Shown here: positions 24,701 through 36,700 of the stretch, in pieces
How the letters are laid out: every line of letters begins with the position of its first letter
How positions within the stretch are numbered: the first letter of the stretch is position 1
Assembly (NCBI GenBank): GCA_022376925.1
Contig: JAIOJX010000004.1
Span: 177,783,501-177,847,500 of the forward strand
From: Tragulus kanchil
Lineage: Eukaryota > Chordata > Mammalia > Artiodactyla > Tragulidae
Reading direction: 5' to 3'
Length of the DNA stretch: 64,000 bases
Notes under the pieces: model-generated
Databases searched by the model: none
Seen by the model: the letters and a program-made list of their open reading frames with translations, nothing else
What the model was told of the DNA's origin: nothing
Position numbers and translations under genes: made by a program

Positions 24701-27700
24701 GTTACCTGGTCTACTCTCTAAGATGAGCTAAAATTACCTCCATGAAGCAATCTGTTCAGAACCTGAAATTAACAATTATAAAGCAAATGATACTCCAGAA
24801 AAAAATAAATAAGTAAAACCATTTCCCGGACAGTACCTGGAGGCCAACTGGCATTGCTGGATTTACTTCCGATTTTATTTGTTGGTGGAGATTTGGCAGG
24901 TAACCAGCTATCACCAGCAGGACCCGTATGGCCACCCAGCGTGTCACCTGGGATGATATCAAACTGGTTGTATGGTGACCCTCCTCGGGTCTTACCAGGG
25001 GCCACGATAGCGCCTGAGAAAAAAAGAGAGGAAAGGGGTTCGCAGTGGAAAGGACTCCTGCAAACAGAACTTGATGAGCTTTCACTCAGAGAATTCACAG
25101 TCTCCAGTATCCGGTCCTGGAGGGAGAGGCCACACTTGAAAGGCGGGGCCTGAGTAGTCAGCAGGATGACTACGACCATTCAGCTCACCTTTCCAGCCCC
25201 ACAGTCTGCGTTTCTGCACACAGCACGCTGTTCTCATTTCTGAGTATCCCTTTCAGTTTAGAATTCCGTGGCCTCAAGAAATTAACTTTAGAAATGTTTA
25301 TAAGCTATGAATCACACCACCATCCCCACTGTCTCTACACGCATGACTCAAGAATGAGGAACTGAAAAAATAATCAACAGTCTGCGGCACATGAAAGGGT
25401 TTTTAACTGCATTTCCACTGACACCAACCCACCCAAGTCCTTAAGTGCCAATCAGGCCTCGTTTAGCTGGAAGAAGCAGAGTAAACAGAGGGAGCCTGCT
25501 GGAGAGAAAAGCTTCTGCAGTTGCTCTAAATTCCAGAGCAGTGAGCCCGTGTGCCCGCCAACGGTTGCTGCTAGCTCAGGACCAGCATGAACCCTGCAGC
25601 TCTGAGATCCTTGGCCCTGCACACGAAGAACAGCAAATCCTTTGTAAAATGGCTCTCCTCGGGGCCTTTAAGGGGTTTTGTTCCTGCCCTCTTCATGCTG
25701 GGAGGTAGGAAAAAATAGTTAAAGGCTTAATAGTTCCCCTAAACTAACAAAAAATGAGCCCTACTTCAAATGAAATGAGCTTTACCTGCTGTATTTATTG
25801 TGTTACCTGGTCTACTCTCTAAGATGCTACCTATGGACAGGTAAAATTACCTCCAGGACAATGTATCAAAATATTTGGTAGAGCACATCCCTGGTGGTTC
25901 TGTGGTTAAAACTCTGTGCTTCCACTGCAAGGGGTGGGAGTTCAAACCCGCATTCTACGTGGCATGGCCAAAAAAATGTTTTTGTGTGTTTGTCAAGAAT
26001 TGATTAAAATACTCTGGTTTGGTCAAGCATAAGTATTCTCAAAACCATCTCCATGCTCTGCTAAGAAGTCATCTGCTTTTCTGGAGCAGTGACAGAAGTC
26101 TGACTCAAAGGCACATCACAGTGAAGCAGTAGAAAATGAAAAGCTCCATTAATTGGGGATTGCTCAGGAAATGGGGAAAACATAATCTGTGAGCTCGAAA
26201 ATGGCCAGTGAGTATTTTACCTTCAAGACTACTTCTCACATGCATTTATGATCACCCACCTATCACATCTTTGGGGACAAGAGTCTTGATCAATCAGGAG
26301 CCTAAGGAAGCAGCGTTTAAGTGCCCAAAGCTAGAGATGCGCAGCTAGGAACATTCAGTCCAGAAATAGACTGGACATTTTAATAAATCTTTCCTGATTC
26401 TGTAGCATGAATTCGAATGATGATGCTTAGGGAAAGTAGGCAGAGAGCTCCACAGGGCCCCTTCTCCAGCCTCCGATGGGCACGTGAAAGAGAAGGTTTA
26501 GAAAGGAACCCTGAAAGGGTCCAGGCTGATGGGGCTGAGGGTCCAGGAAGCCGCTGCAGGAGCCAGTCCGACCCCTATTTACACTTGGTTCTCATAGAGT
26601 CCAAGCAAATTACTGTCAAGCAAAACACTGAAACAAAGGCTGCAGGAAGGTCCTAAGACCTTTTATCCGTTTCACAGGGAAATGGAGATGCTCTTACAGA
26701 GAATTACAGAGATGAAAGGGCTGACCCACATTCACAACCAAAGCCTGAGTCCCTCAACTGCTGTCTCGCAGACACCGTAATTTAGAAAGAACAAGAAAGC
26801 TTGGTGCAATAGTTCCCTAAACTAACAAAAAATGAGCCCTACTTCAAATGAAATGAGCTTTACCTGCTGTATTTATTGTGTTACCTGGTCTACTCTCTAA
26901 GATGCTACCTATGGACAGGTAAAATTACCTCCAGGACAATGTATCAAAATATTTGGTAGAGCACATCCCTGGTGGTTCTGTGGTTAAAACTCTGTGCTTC
27001 CACTGCAAGGGGTGGGAGTTCAAACCCGCATTCTACGTGGCATGGCCAAAAAAATGTTTTTGTGTGTTTGTCAAGAATTGATTAAAATACTCTGGTTTGG
27101 TCAAGCATAAGTATTCTCAAAACCATCTCCATGCTCTGCTAAGAAGTCATCTGCTTTTCTGGAGCAGTGACAGAAGTCTGACTCAAAGGCACATCACAGT
27201 GAAGCAGTAGAAAATGAAAAGCTCCATTAATTGGGGATTGCTCAGGAAATGGGGAAAACATAATCTGTGAGCTCGAAAATGGCCAGTGAGTATTTTACCT
27301 TCAAGACTACTTCTCACATGCATTTATGATCACCCACCTATCACATCTTTGGGGACAAGAGTCTTGATCAATCAGGAGCCTAAGGAAGCAGCGTTTAAGT
27401 GCCCAAAGCTAGAGATGCGCAGCTAGGAACATTCAGTCCAGAAATAGACTGGACATTTTAATAAATCTTTCCTGATTCTGTAGCATGAATTCGAATGATG
27501 ATGCTTAGGGAAAGTAGGCAGAGAGCTCCACAGGGCCCCTTCTCCAGCCTCCGATGGGCACGTGAAAGAGAAGGTTTAGAAAGGAACCCTGAAAGGGTCC
27601 AGGCTGATGGGGCTGAGGGTCCAGGAAGCCGCTGCAGGAGCCAGTCCGACCCCTATTTACACTTGGTTCTCATAGAGTCCAAGCAAATTACTGTCAAGCA

Positions 27701-30700
27701 AAACACTGAAACAAAGGCTGCAGGAAGGTCCTAAGACCTTTTATCCGTTTCACAGGGAAATGGAGATGCTCTTACAGAGAATTACAGAGATGAAAGGGCT
27801 GACCCACATTCACAACCAAAGCCTGCGAGTCCCTCAACTGCTGTCTCGCAGACACCGTAATTTAGAAAGAACAAGAAAGCTTGGTGCAAGAGTTCAGGCT
27901 GTATGGGCTGATCAATCAGTCATCTTTTGGAGATTAAAGGGCTGAAACAATCAACATGATATATATTTATTGTGATCTCTCTTGTAGCTCTGAAAACTGA
28001 TTCTTTTCTCTCAGCCAATTTATTAAGGTTTTACCCTAAGGGGAACTTAAGTTCACTGCTTGAGCTACTGCCCTCGATCCCACTGCAGGTGGGAAATTCT
28101 GCCTTCTCTAAGTGCAAACAGGACTTTTAATTTTCTTCTAACTGAAATACACATAACCCCTATCTTGCTCTCATAGGGGATTAGAGGATGGACGCGGGGA
28201 AATAGAGACTCATTAAGAAAAAGCTGTAAAGCAAAAAAGCAAAATTTAAAAAACAAGGCCAAAAAAAAAAGGAAGAAAAATCTGTGCTTCAAAATAAGTA
28301 TTAGACATGACGTCAAGGCCTCTGAGGGCCAGGACAGCTCTAGGTCATGGGGCTCTGAGTGTCTTACCATTTTTGTGCATATTGGCTTCCTGTGTGGCTA
28401 CAGAGGGTACCTCCATCATGGAGGTCCACTGTTTAAAGCGAGACTCTGTTCCAGCCTCCTTCCCACCAACCATGCCATAGTCCATGCCGCCAGAGCTGAA
28501 GCCTGCAATGGAGAAGCACACTTTAGGTCTTTCTCTCAGTTTCTAGTCTCAGTAACCAAGAGTTCTGAGGCAGAACCTATGACTGGCTTCGTTCGTCCCT
28601 TAAAAACCAATTTATATGAAGTTTTCTTCATTTAGAAACCAGTATTTTGATTTGAAAGGGTGGTCCCAGCTCCTGTCTGCTAAAAATGGGACACCTCTAT
28701 TCAAGTATGAAAACATGTATCCATTTAACTCAGGCTGTGTCAAACAGAATGTGGGGATGGCAATTCTCCAACTAAGATGGAGAGGTCCACACAACAGGCC
28801 ACCATGGCGCAATGGCAGCCCTGGAGTATGGTAGGGTCTCTGGGAGACGAAAGGCTCTGTGGAAGGGACATCTGATCTAGGGCCTAGGGTGGGTGGGCGG
28901 CGAGTCAAGGAAACCAAGTACGAAGCTCTGACCAGTGACAATCAGGGGTGCTTAGGGAATGACGAGGATCCCAAGTGACTCCAACGCTTGGCCGACTGTG
29001 GATGCACTGAGATGGGGAGAGACGAAGAGCTGCAGCTTGCAGGGTCTTTATGTATCAGGCTCAGAAGTATAGAAATTTTTTTCCTTCTAAAATAGGAGTT
29101 GAAGGAATATTTTAGCAAGCAAGGGAGAGATAACTAAGTTTGCATTTTACAGGGAGAACTGACAGAGAATGGATACTCTGGGAGATCAATTTTAAAGACA
29201 TTTATATACAATGATGAAGACCCTGAAGCTTAAACAGGCAACTGGTGAGCTGAGTCAGAGTGTGCCCCCAGAGGTCGGGCTGCTACTAAGGGTTTTGGCA
29301 GGGCATGTTGTTCCCCCTGCACAGGGCTGGACAGGTGAAGGCCATACAGGAAAGGCTTGTCAATGGAGCCTCACAGGGTGCACCATCTGTTCTGGGTCAG
29401 AATGTATTTAATACTTTTCAAACTGATGGTCAGAAAAGTAAAATAAAGGACTAAAAGAAACAACTTAAAAACAGGGGAGGGAAAGAATAATGGAAAAGAA
29501 AAGAAAAAGGAGGGACTTCCCTGCTGGTCCAGTGGCTAAGGCTCGAGGTTCCCAGGGCAGGGGGCCTGGGTTTGGTTCCAGGTCAGGGAACTTAGACCCC
29601 ACATGCTGCAACTAAAAGATTCTGTATGCCCAAACTAACATCTGGCACAGCCAAATAAATAAATATTTTTAAAAAAGAAACAGAAAAGAGAGAATCTGAG
29701 TCACAGTTAGCAATAGCATACAAGCATGGGCACCCAAGGAGGTCCCCAGGGTTCCCGTCACACCTCAGCACATGGAGGCCACTCTCACCCTAGCAGACGT
29801 GCAGCTGCAGCCAGGCTAGACTCCAGGCTGTCCCCACTTGACTCTCCTACTGTCTGGGGCTGTCTTATTGGAACCTTAGGCAAAGAGGGCATCTTTCTCA
29901 TTAGAAACACCACAGCATGGAAGCATCATAAACAACAGGTTTGGCAAGGGAAAAGGAATTAAAGATAAAGAAGGCAAAAAGAATAGGAGATAAAAGTGCC
30001 TTGAAAGATTCAATCTACAGGGAACTTCCCTGGTGGTCCAGTGGTTAAAACATCTGTCTTGCAACACAGAGGAGACAGGTTTGATTCCTGGTCCAGGAAC
30101 TTAAGATCTCACATGCCGTAGGGCAACTAAAGCCTCACACCACAACTACTGAAACCTGTAAGCCTGGGGCTGGTGCTCTGTAACAAGGGAAGTCACCACA
30201 ATGAGAAGCCTGCCGACTGCAACGAGTAGCCCCCTCTCACCGCAACGAAGACCCAGCAAAATCAATTAAAAAAAAAGAAGAAAAAAGATTCAATCTACAA
30301 ACCCCAAACTATGAGAGGCAAATCAGTGCAAAGCTGTATGTAACTCTGTATTTCTTCGATGTCACATAATGACTGTCCTGACTTTAGGATGGAATGTGCT
30401 CAACAAGTCTGGATGAAGGGAATCCTGGGCTCTCAAGGCTACTGCAGGGGCACTCCGCTCACGAGCTATCATACCCCTAAACTCAGGAGAACCCTGGCTT
30501 GACCGTCCTTGCCAATTCATCCTACCACACGTCTTCCTTCCATCAAGTGGCCTCCGTGTAATTCTCCAGCTCCCCGACCCAGAACTTTTAAGCAAACATG
30601 CCACTTTGTTCAGCCCAATGAATATTCTAGGACAGGCTAATTCGTGCCAGGCTCTGTGTGAGGTCTAGGGTACCATCAGAGATAAGACATGCCCCTAGCC

Positions 30701-33700
30701 TTCCCAGGGCCTCATTTCACCAAGACACCCCTTTAATCTACCATATCATTCCTACATACACAAGCCCTTGCCTACCTTATCTGCGCTCACCAGAATTACT
30801 TTCTTTGCCACACGTTCTGATTCATCACAACCACTAGGCTCAGGGCTTCCCTCCCTGAGGCAACCCTCAAGTTCCTTTGCCCTTAATCTATCACTCCTTT
30901 ACTTTCTCTGTCTACAGTTCTTAATCTATAGGTGTCTTTTTCCACTATTTTTTTGTTGTAGACTAAAAAACAAGTTCCTGGTTTAATAATCACTATAATA
31001 AAGAACAGATTATAAAAGAAATCATTCGCAGTCACTCCTTTAATACAACTGTTATAATCCACGTCTACAAGCCCATGTGTTACTGATACATCAGTCTCAG
31101 GAAGGACAGTTACTTTCCTGTTATTTTAATAATCTCTACTATTCATATCTCTACTTTTCGCTGGATAGACCACACACAGAAATATTACATACTTTGATAA
31201 AATTTAAACACAAAAGCAGAATTTCATTATAAATGCACTTTGTAGTAAGATGAGTGGCTTTGTTTCTTGATTAGTTCAGACATTTGTTAATTATTAGTGT
31301 TATAATGAGATCTAGTTCACGTTATTCTTTTTAAATTTTTTTGTAATTTTATAAAGTACTAAGAAATCTTAAACAGGCAGATGGGAGAAGGAGGAGCCTT
31401 GCAACTGCATCAATGACTTCTTTACATTACTTTTTGGGTATATTCCCTTCTCCCCAGCTCAGTAAGATAAGTCCTAAAACATAATTTTTAGTTAGGTCAT
31501 TATCACTTGACAATTCAATTAGGTATATTTTTCATTTTTCTAAAAGCAGAAAATTAAAAACCATCTATTTTACAGAAACAATCAGCTAAGGGTCAGTTAA
31601 GCAGTTACGAAAATCATTTGACTTTTTAATTCTGAGAAAATTTATCAATAGAGGATTCATTAAAATGTATTAAGAAATTTTTAGTTATTCTTGCTACTTT
31701 AATCTACAGGCATCTGTTTTTAGGTTGCCATACTTGGCACTCTTTATACTCATGATATATTCATTTATTCTATAATCTCTATATTATAGCCATATTAATA
31801 TTTATTAAAAAGATTTTCATCTGTAAATGCTTTACCTATATTTTCATCAAAACCTTATAGCTACAGGTTTAGTTTATTCAAAACAGCCAGCCAAATCAAA
31901 CTTGTTTTCAGTCCCAGTTTTTAAATACCAATAAATGTGAAATTGAAGGATAAAATTAAGGATAACAAAACCTAACTAAGGGCTTCCCTGGTGGTCCAGT
32001 GGGTAAGGACACTGCCTTGCAGTGTAAGGGGCACTGGTTCAATTCCTGGCCTGGGAAGATCCCACGTGCTGCAGTGGCTGGACCGACGTGTCTTAACTAC
32101 TGAGCCGGCGCTCTGCAGCGAGAGAGGCCGCTGTGATGGGAGGCCCACACAGGCCAAGGAACAAAGATGGATGAAAATAGATAAAAGTAAGACCAATAGA
32201 AGTGGCCCCCCAAACTAAATAAGTAAATAAAATAAAAAAATAAAAAATATAACTAAATGTTTAAGTTATTTACAAAACAGGAATATGATTTTTAAAAAAT
32301 GTGAAATTTTGCCAGTAAATTTACATATATATATATATTCTGAACTCTGATCCTTTAGTCATTAGGAATAGTTAAGTATGATCATTATAAACAATATATC
32401 ATTAACAAGACATCATGATAAAATTTTCCCATATATTTAATAAACAAGAGAAGCATGCATACACTGCTAAAAATGAACATATTTAGGGCCAACACAATAT
32501 TTTACTTTCTAATGGGGGTGAGAAAATAGTAGAGATGTTATAAAGACTGTCACTGAAATAAATACATCATGATTTTAGGTTTTTAACAACTAACGGACCA
32601 GTGCATACCCAGTTAAAAGAACTCACATGAAAGTTTATCAATAGGCTTTACCTGATTCACTGTGAAAACATCTGTTTCAAAAAGTCAGTCTCACTAGTCT
32701 ACATGGCTCAGGCTATTCAAAAGTGCTTTTCTGTCCAACTGAGAATGACTGAAAAGAACTGTGTTCTTGAAACACGTGGCAAAGCCACTCATGGCTTCCA
32801 GATGTCCCTTGCTTTTACACGACTGATTTCACTTCCAGAACTATACAGCCTCTGACAAAAGAGGGTGGAAGGGTAGCACAGCTGCCTCACGTCACCTATC
32901 ACACACAGTGTCTAAATTCAGGACAACTGAACACACACCAGCACACCCTGGCTCTTGTATCAGGCTCGCTCCGTAAAAGAAAACACTATTCAGAAGGAGA
33001 GGACTGGAAACCCGGGGCTAAGGCACCATTGTGAGTCACCACGGGAGGCCTTCTTGTCTGGAGACCCAGAGAAGTTGTTAGGAGTCTGACTTACTTTAAT
33101 GTCAAACGGAATACAAAAGGTATCAGGTAAATAATTTTGTTGCCCTTTTTATTTTTTTAACAGAGTTTTATTGTTTACTGACAAATATCAACATGAGTCA
33201 GCCATAGGTACACATATTCAAGGAGATAATTTTAAGGAAAAGTACATTTAAGAAAAAGTACAGGGGCTTCACCCTGGTGGTCCAGGGGTTAAGAATCTGG
33301 CTTACAATGCGAGGGACACTGGTTTGATTCCTGGTCTGGGAAGACTCCACATGCTGTGGAGCAACACAGCCCAGCACCACAACTACTGAGCCCATGCTCT
33401 AGAGCCCCTGAGCAGCAGCCATGGAAGCCCTAGAGCGCATGCTCCGCAACAAGAGAAGCCACGCCAGTGAGAAGCCCACATGCTGCAAGGAAGAGAACGC
33501 ATCACAACTAGAGAGAGACCTTGAAAAAGCAATGAAGATCCACCACAGTCAAAATATATATATATATATATGCATTTTTTTTCTTAAAAGATAAAGTATA
33601 GTTGGTAGAACGTGAGGATCTAGAAATTAATTCCCTTAAAACTATCCAAGGACAAGGAGTCCCTGGTCTACCCAGTGGGCAGTGGACACTCCACCCCAGC

Positions 33701-36700
33701 GAGAGCCTCACAGAGTACCAAGGGCAGGGCCATTTGTACAAGGTTACTTTGTCACCTGGGACCATAGCTTTTAAGTCTCCCTAAATCCTTGTTTTTGAGT
33801 TTGCAGAGAACAGTAGAATCCTTACCGAATGAAAATCTGAATGAGACCCACTGCGATGGGTGGTACCTTTTTAATTTTTGTATTTTATTTTTAAATCTCT
33901 GTTGCCTCACTGATAGAACATGTTCCCCAGTTCTGAAAGAGCTACGACTTGCCTGCCAACAAATTCATGATGAATGTCCAAGGTATATCCTTACTTGTGC
34001 TAATTCTATTTAAATCAGATGAAATACTAGTATCAGAAGAATTTTATCAGTTTGCCTTACAATTTTTAGTTCCCCATTTTTTTCAAGGTAATTTTCTCCA
34101 CAGAGCTAAAGCCTATCAACTTGTATGTAATTTACTAGATTATAACCTCAGACATGTGCAGGTACAAACATCTAACTGGTTCCTGGTAGGAGAGCTGACC
34201 ACCACTCACAAGTAATAAGAGACTGCTGGGACCCAGGGAAGGTAGAAGACTGTCTCTGCTATTTGCTAACTGTGAGATGAGCTTCAGGAGGTATTATCAA
34301 TAACTCAATAACTGAGCTATATCTCACAGGCAGGAGAGGGGTAAGAATATTTCTCTATCCTACATGCTCTTGAGGAAACAGCACAATGGAGGCCCAACAC
34401 TTCAGCTGAGAATCGGACTGACAGATATTTTTCAACAGGCAGTTTTCATATGAACAGCTTACCAGAACCATATCCAGGGATTGGCCCTTTGGTCTGCAGG
34501 TCTGGGAGCCCCACATTCAGAGCGTTGGGCACCATGTTGTCCAGATGTGGCTTGGGCCCCACAGGATGAGATGGTGAGTGCTTCATGCTGGGCTGCCGCT
34601 GCTGCTGCTGCTGCTGCTGCTGCAGCACGCTCACCATCCGAGCCAGCTGGAGGCGGGGCGGCCCGAGGGAAAAGGGACACGTGGTAAGCCACCATCCTAA
34701 AGCTCCCCAGGCAGGACAGCGGTGGTTTCTGCCCTCAGAGGCTAAGCAGAGATGCATTCCCCACACGGAGCACTAGGGGGCCCCCTTCCCAGGCCACATA
34801 CCTGCTGCTCCTGCTGCTGGCGCACGGCTTGAGAAAGCTTCCTCTGGTTCTGTAACAGCTGCTGCTGCTGCTGCTGCTGCAGGAGAAGCTGACATGCCTA
34901 CCAAAAGGGGGAGAAAGAGCGGACCCCAGTTTCCCAAGATGGACTTACTGGGAAACCGAAAGGGACTTGTGAGCTGGACTTGCGCGCTGGACCAAGAGTC
35001 CATGAAAGAAGCGCCACAGAGCCTGGCCACAGGAGGAAAACCGGCTACTTACCAACTGAAACTGGGGAATCTGTGGAAGCTGGCTCAGCATGGCAATTTG
35101 TTGAGGAGACAACTGGGGCCCCACGCTGAAGAGACCTGGGTTCAGGCCGCTGCTGGGAAACTGCTTAAGCACTGAGGCAGAAACCTAGCCGAGAAAAGGA
35201 ACTTTCAGAATTTATTCACAACCACCACAACAAAAATTGTATGTGCGTGCGAGAAGAATCGTAATAAAGCTAAAGCAAACACTGTCATTTTTTTCCTTGA
35301 AATATTTATGAAAAACATTAAACAATTAGGATAAATACACCAGAGTGATAACGTCTTTGAGTGGTGAAGGTGCCAAGAGCCTCTCCTTTTAGACTTTCTA
35401 ACTTTTCTACAATAAAAATTATGAATTTTACAATCAGGAAAATATCTGCAAGAAAAAATTAATGACAATATAACTTTCGTCTGAGAAGCTATTATTGGAA
35501 ATGTGCTATAAAACATCCACTGAACCCACTGAATCAATGAGTCCCATGGAGAACAAACTCAATCTCTTAATATCAACAGCATTCTGGTCAAAAGCTGAGT
35601 CCTAGAGGAGGCAGACTGCGTGGCCTGACATTTCTAAGTATGACTCAGAACAAGGGCCTTGTTCAACCTTTCTGAGCCTCATTTTCCTTATCTACAAAAC
35701 CTGAATAATAGTATTAACCTCAGTGGCTGTTTCAGGATTTTACAAGTTAGTCCATGTCAAATGCTTAGAAATGCACTCCATACATGTATCTATCATTCCA
35801 CAGGGTGGTTCTTCGGATGCCCTTCATCTTATCTCCAGGTTAACTATGATCAGTTCTCTTGCCTGTATCATTCAGTTTCTCAACCCAGAGCCCAGAACAG
35901 ACAAGCCAGTTTCTAAAGTTGTCTAATACTGGGTAGCCTTGGCCATCACTAACTAATCTTTTAAAAGCCATGCTTTTAACAGATCCTAAGATCTCAGCTT
36001 CCCTCACCCTATCTGATCATCTCTCAATTCACAGAGTCAACTAAAATCTGTAATATTAAAACACATTTTACTCTCCCATGTAATTTCTTAGCAGCTGGGT
36101 TTGTAAATCTGACTAACTTACGTTTTAAGCCTTAGGACCTTACACTTATCTCTGTATGCTTGGCACACAGTAGATGCCTGATAAACACCCACAAGATGAA
36201 TGAACCTCAAGTACATTTTAACGTATTAACAGTCACTTCACTGAGTTATTTTCTACCTATTATCTCACTCATTCCCAGAGTGTGTTTCCCCATTTGGTAA
36301 CTGATGGGAATGCAGAACATGACAGAGCTGAAGATAATCTAACATGCACTAAAGTTAACTGACACTGTCTTTTCCTTGAAATATTTATGAAAAACATTAA
36401 ACAATTAGGATAAATACACCAGAGTGATAACGTCTTTGAGTGGTGAAGGTGCCAAGAGCCTCTCCTTTTAGACTTTCTAACTTTTCTACAATAAAAATTA
36501 TGAATTTTACAATCAGGAAAATATCTGCAAGAAAAAATTAATGACAATATAACTTTCGTCTGAGAAGCTATTATTGGAAATGTGCTATAAAACATCCACT
36601 GAACCCACTGAATCAATGAGTCCCATGGAGAACAAACTCAATCTCTTAATATCAACAGCATTCTGGTCAAAAGCTGAGTCCTAGAGGAGGCAGACTGCGT

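Larger units (their letters stand above)
23658..25855. repeat. Tandem duplication 6 (~1.09 kb x 2), includes a coding exon
   Basis: Copy 1 is 23658-24744 and copy 2 is 24745 to about 25855, period 1087 over most of its length. It duplicates the 177-bp TNRC6B exon. The last ~100 bases of copy 1, at the junction, carry several deletions relative to copy 2. It overlaps duplications 5 and 7. Confidence 0.97.
25729..27889. repeat. Tandem duplication 7 (~1.08 kb x 2), intron
   Basis: Copy 1 is 25729-26809 and copy 2 is 26808-27889, period 1078. Each contains a short plus-strand SINE. The first ~125 bases of copy 1 also lie in copy 2 of duplication 6, so that stretch occurs three times. Confidence 0.97.
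28503..34462 (-). other. TNRC6B intron, SINE-rich, no kilobase duplications
   Basis: Carries four plus-strand tRNA-type SINEs (29512, 30020, 31980 and 33263) and a short L1 end near 33140. The AT-rich stretch 30.9-31.97 kb and the stretches 28.5-29.5, 32.3-33.1 and 33.6-34.4 kb show no recognisable element. Confidence 0.8.
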
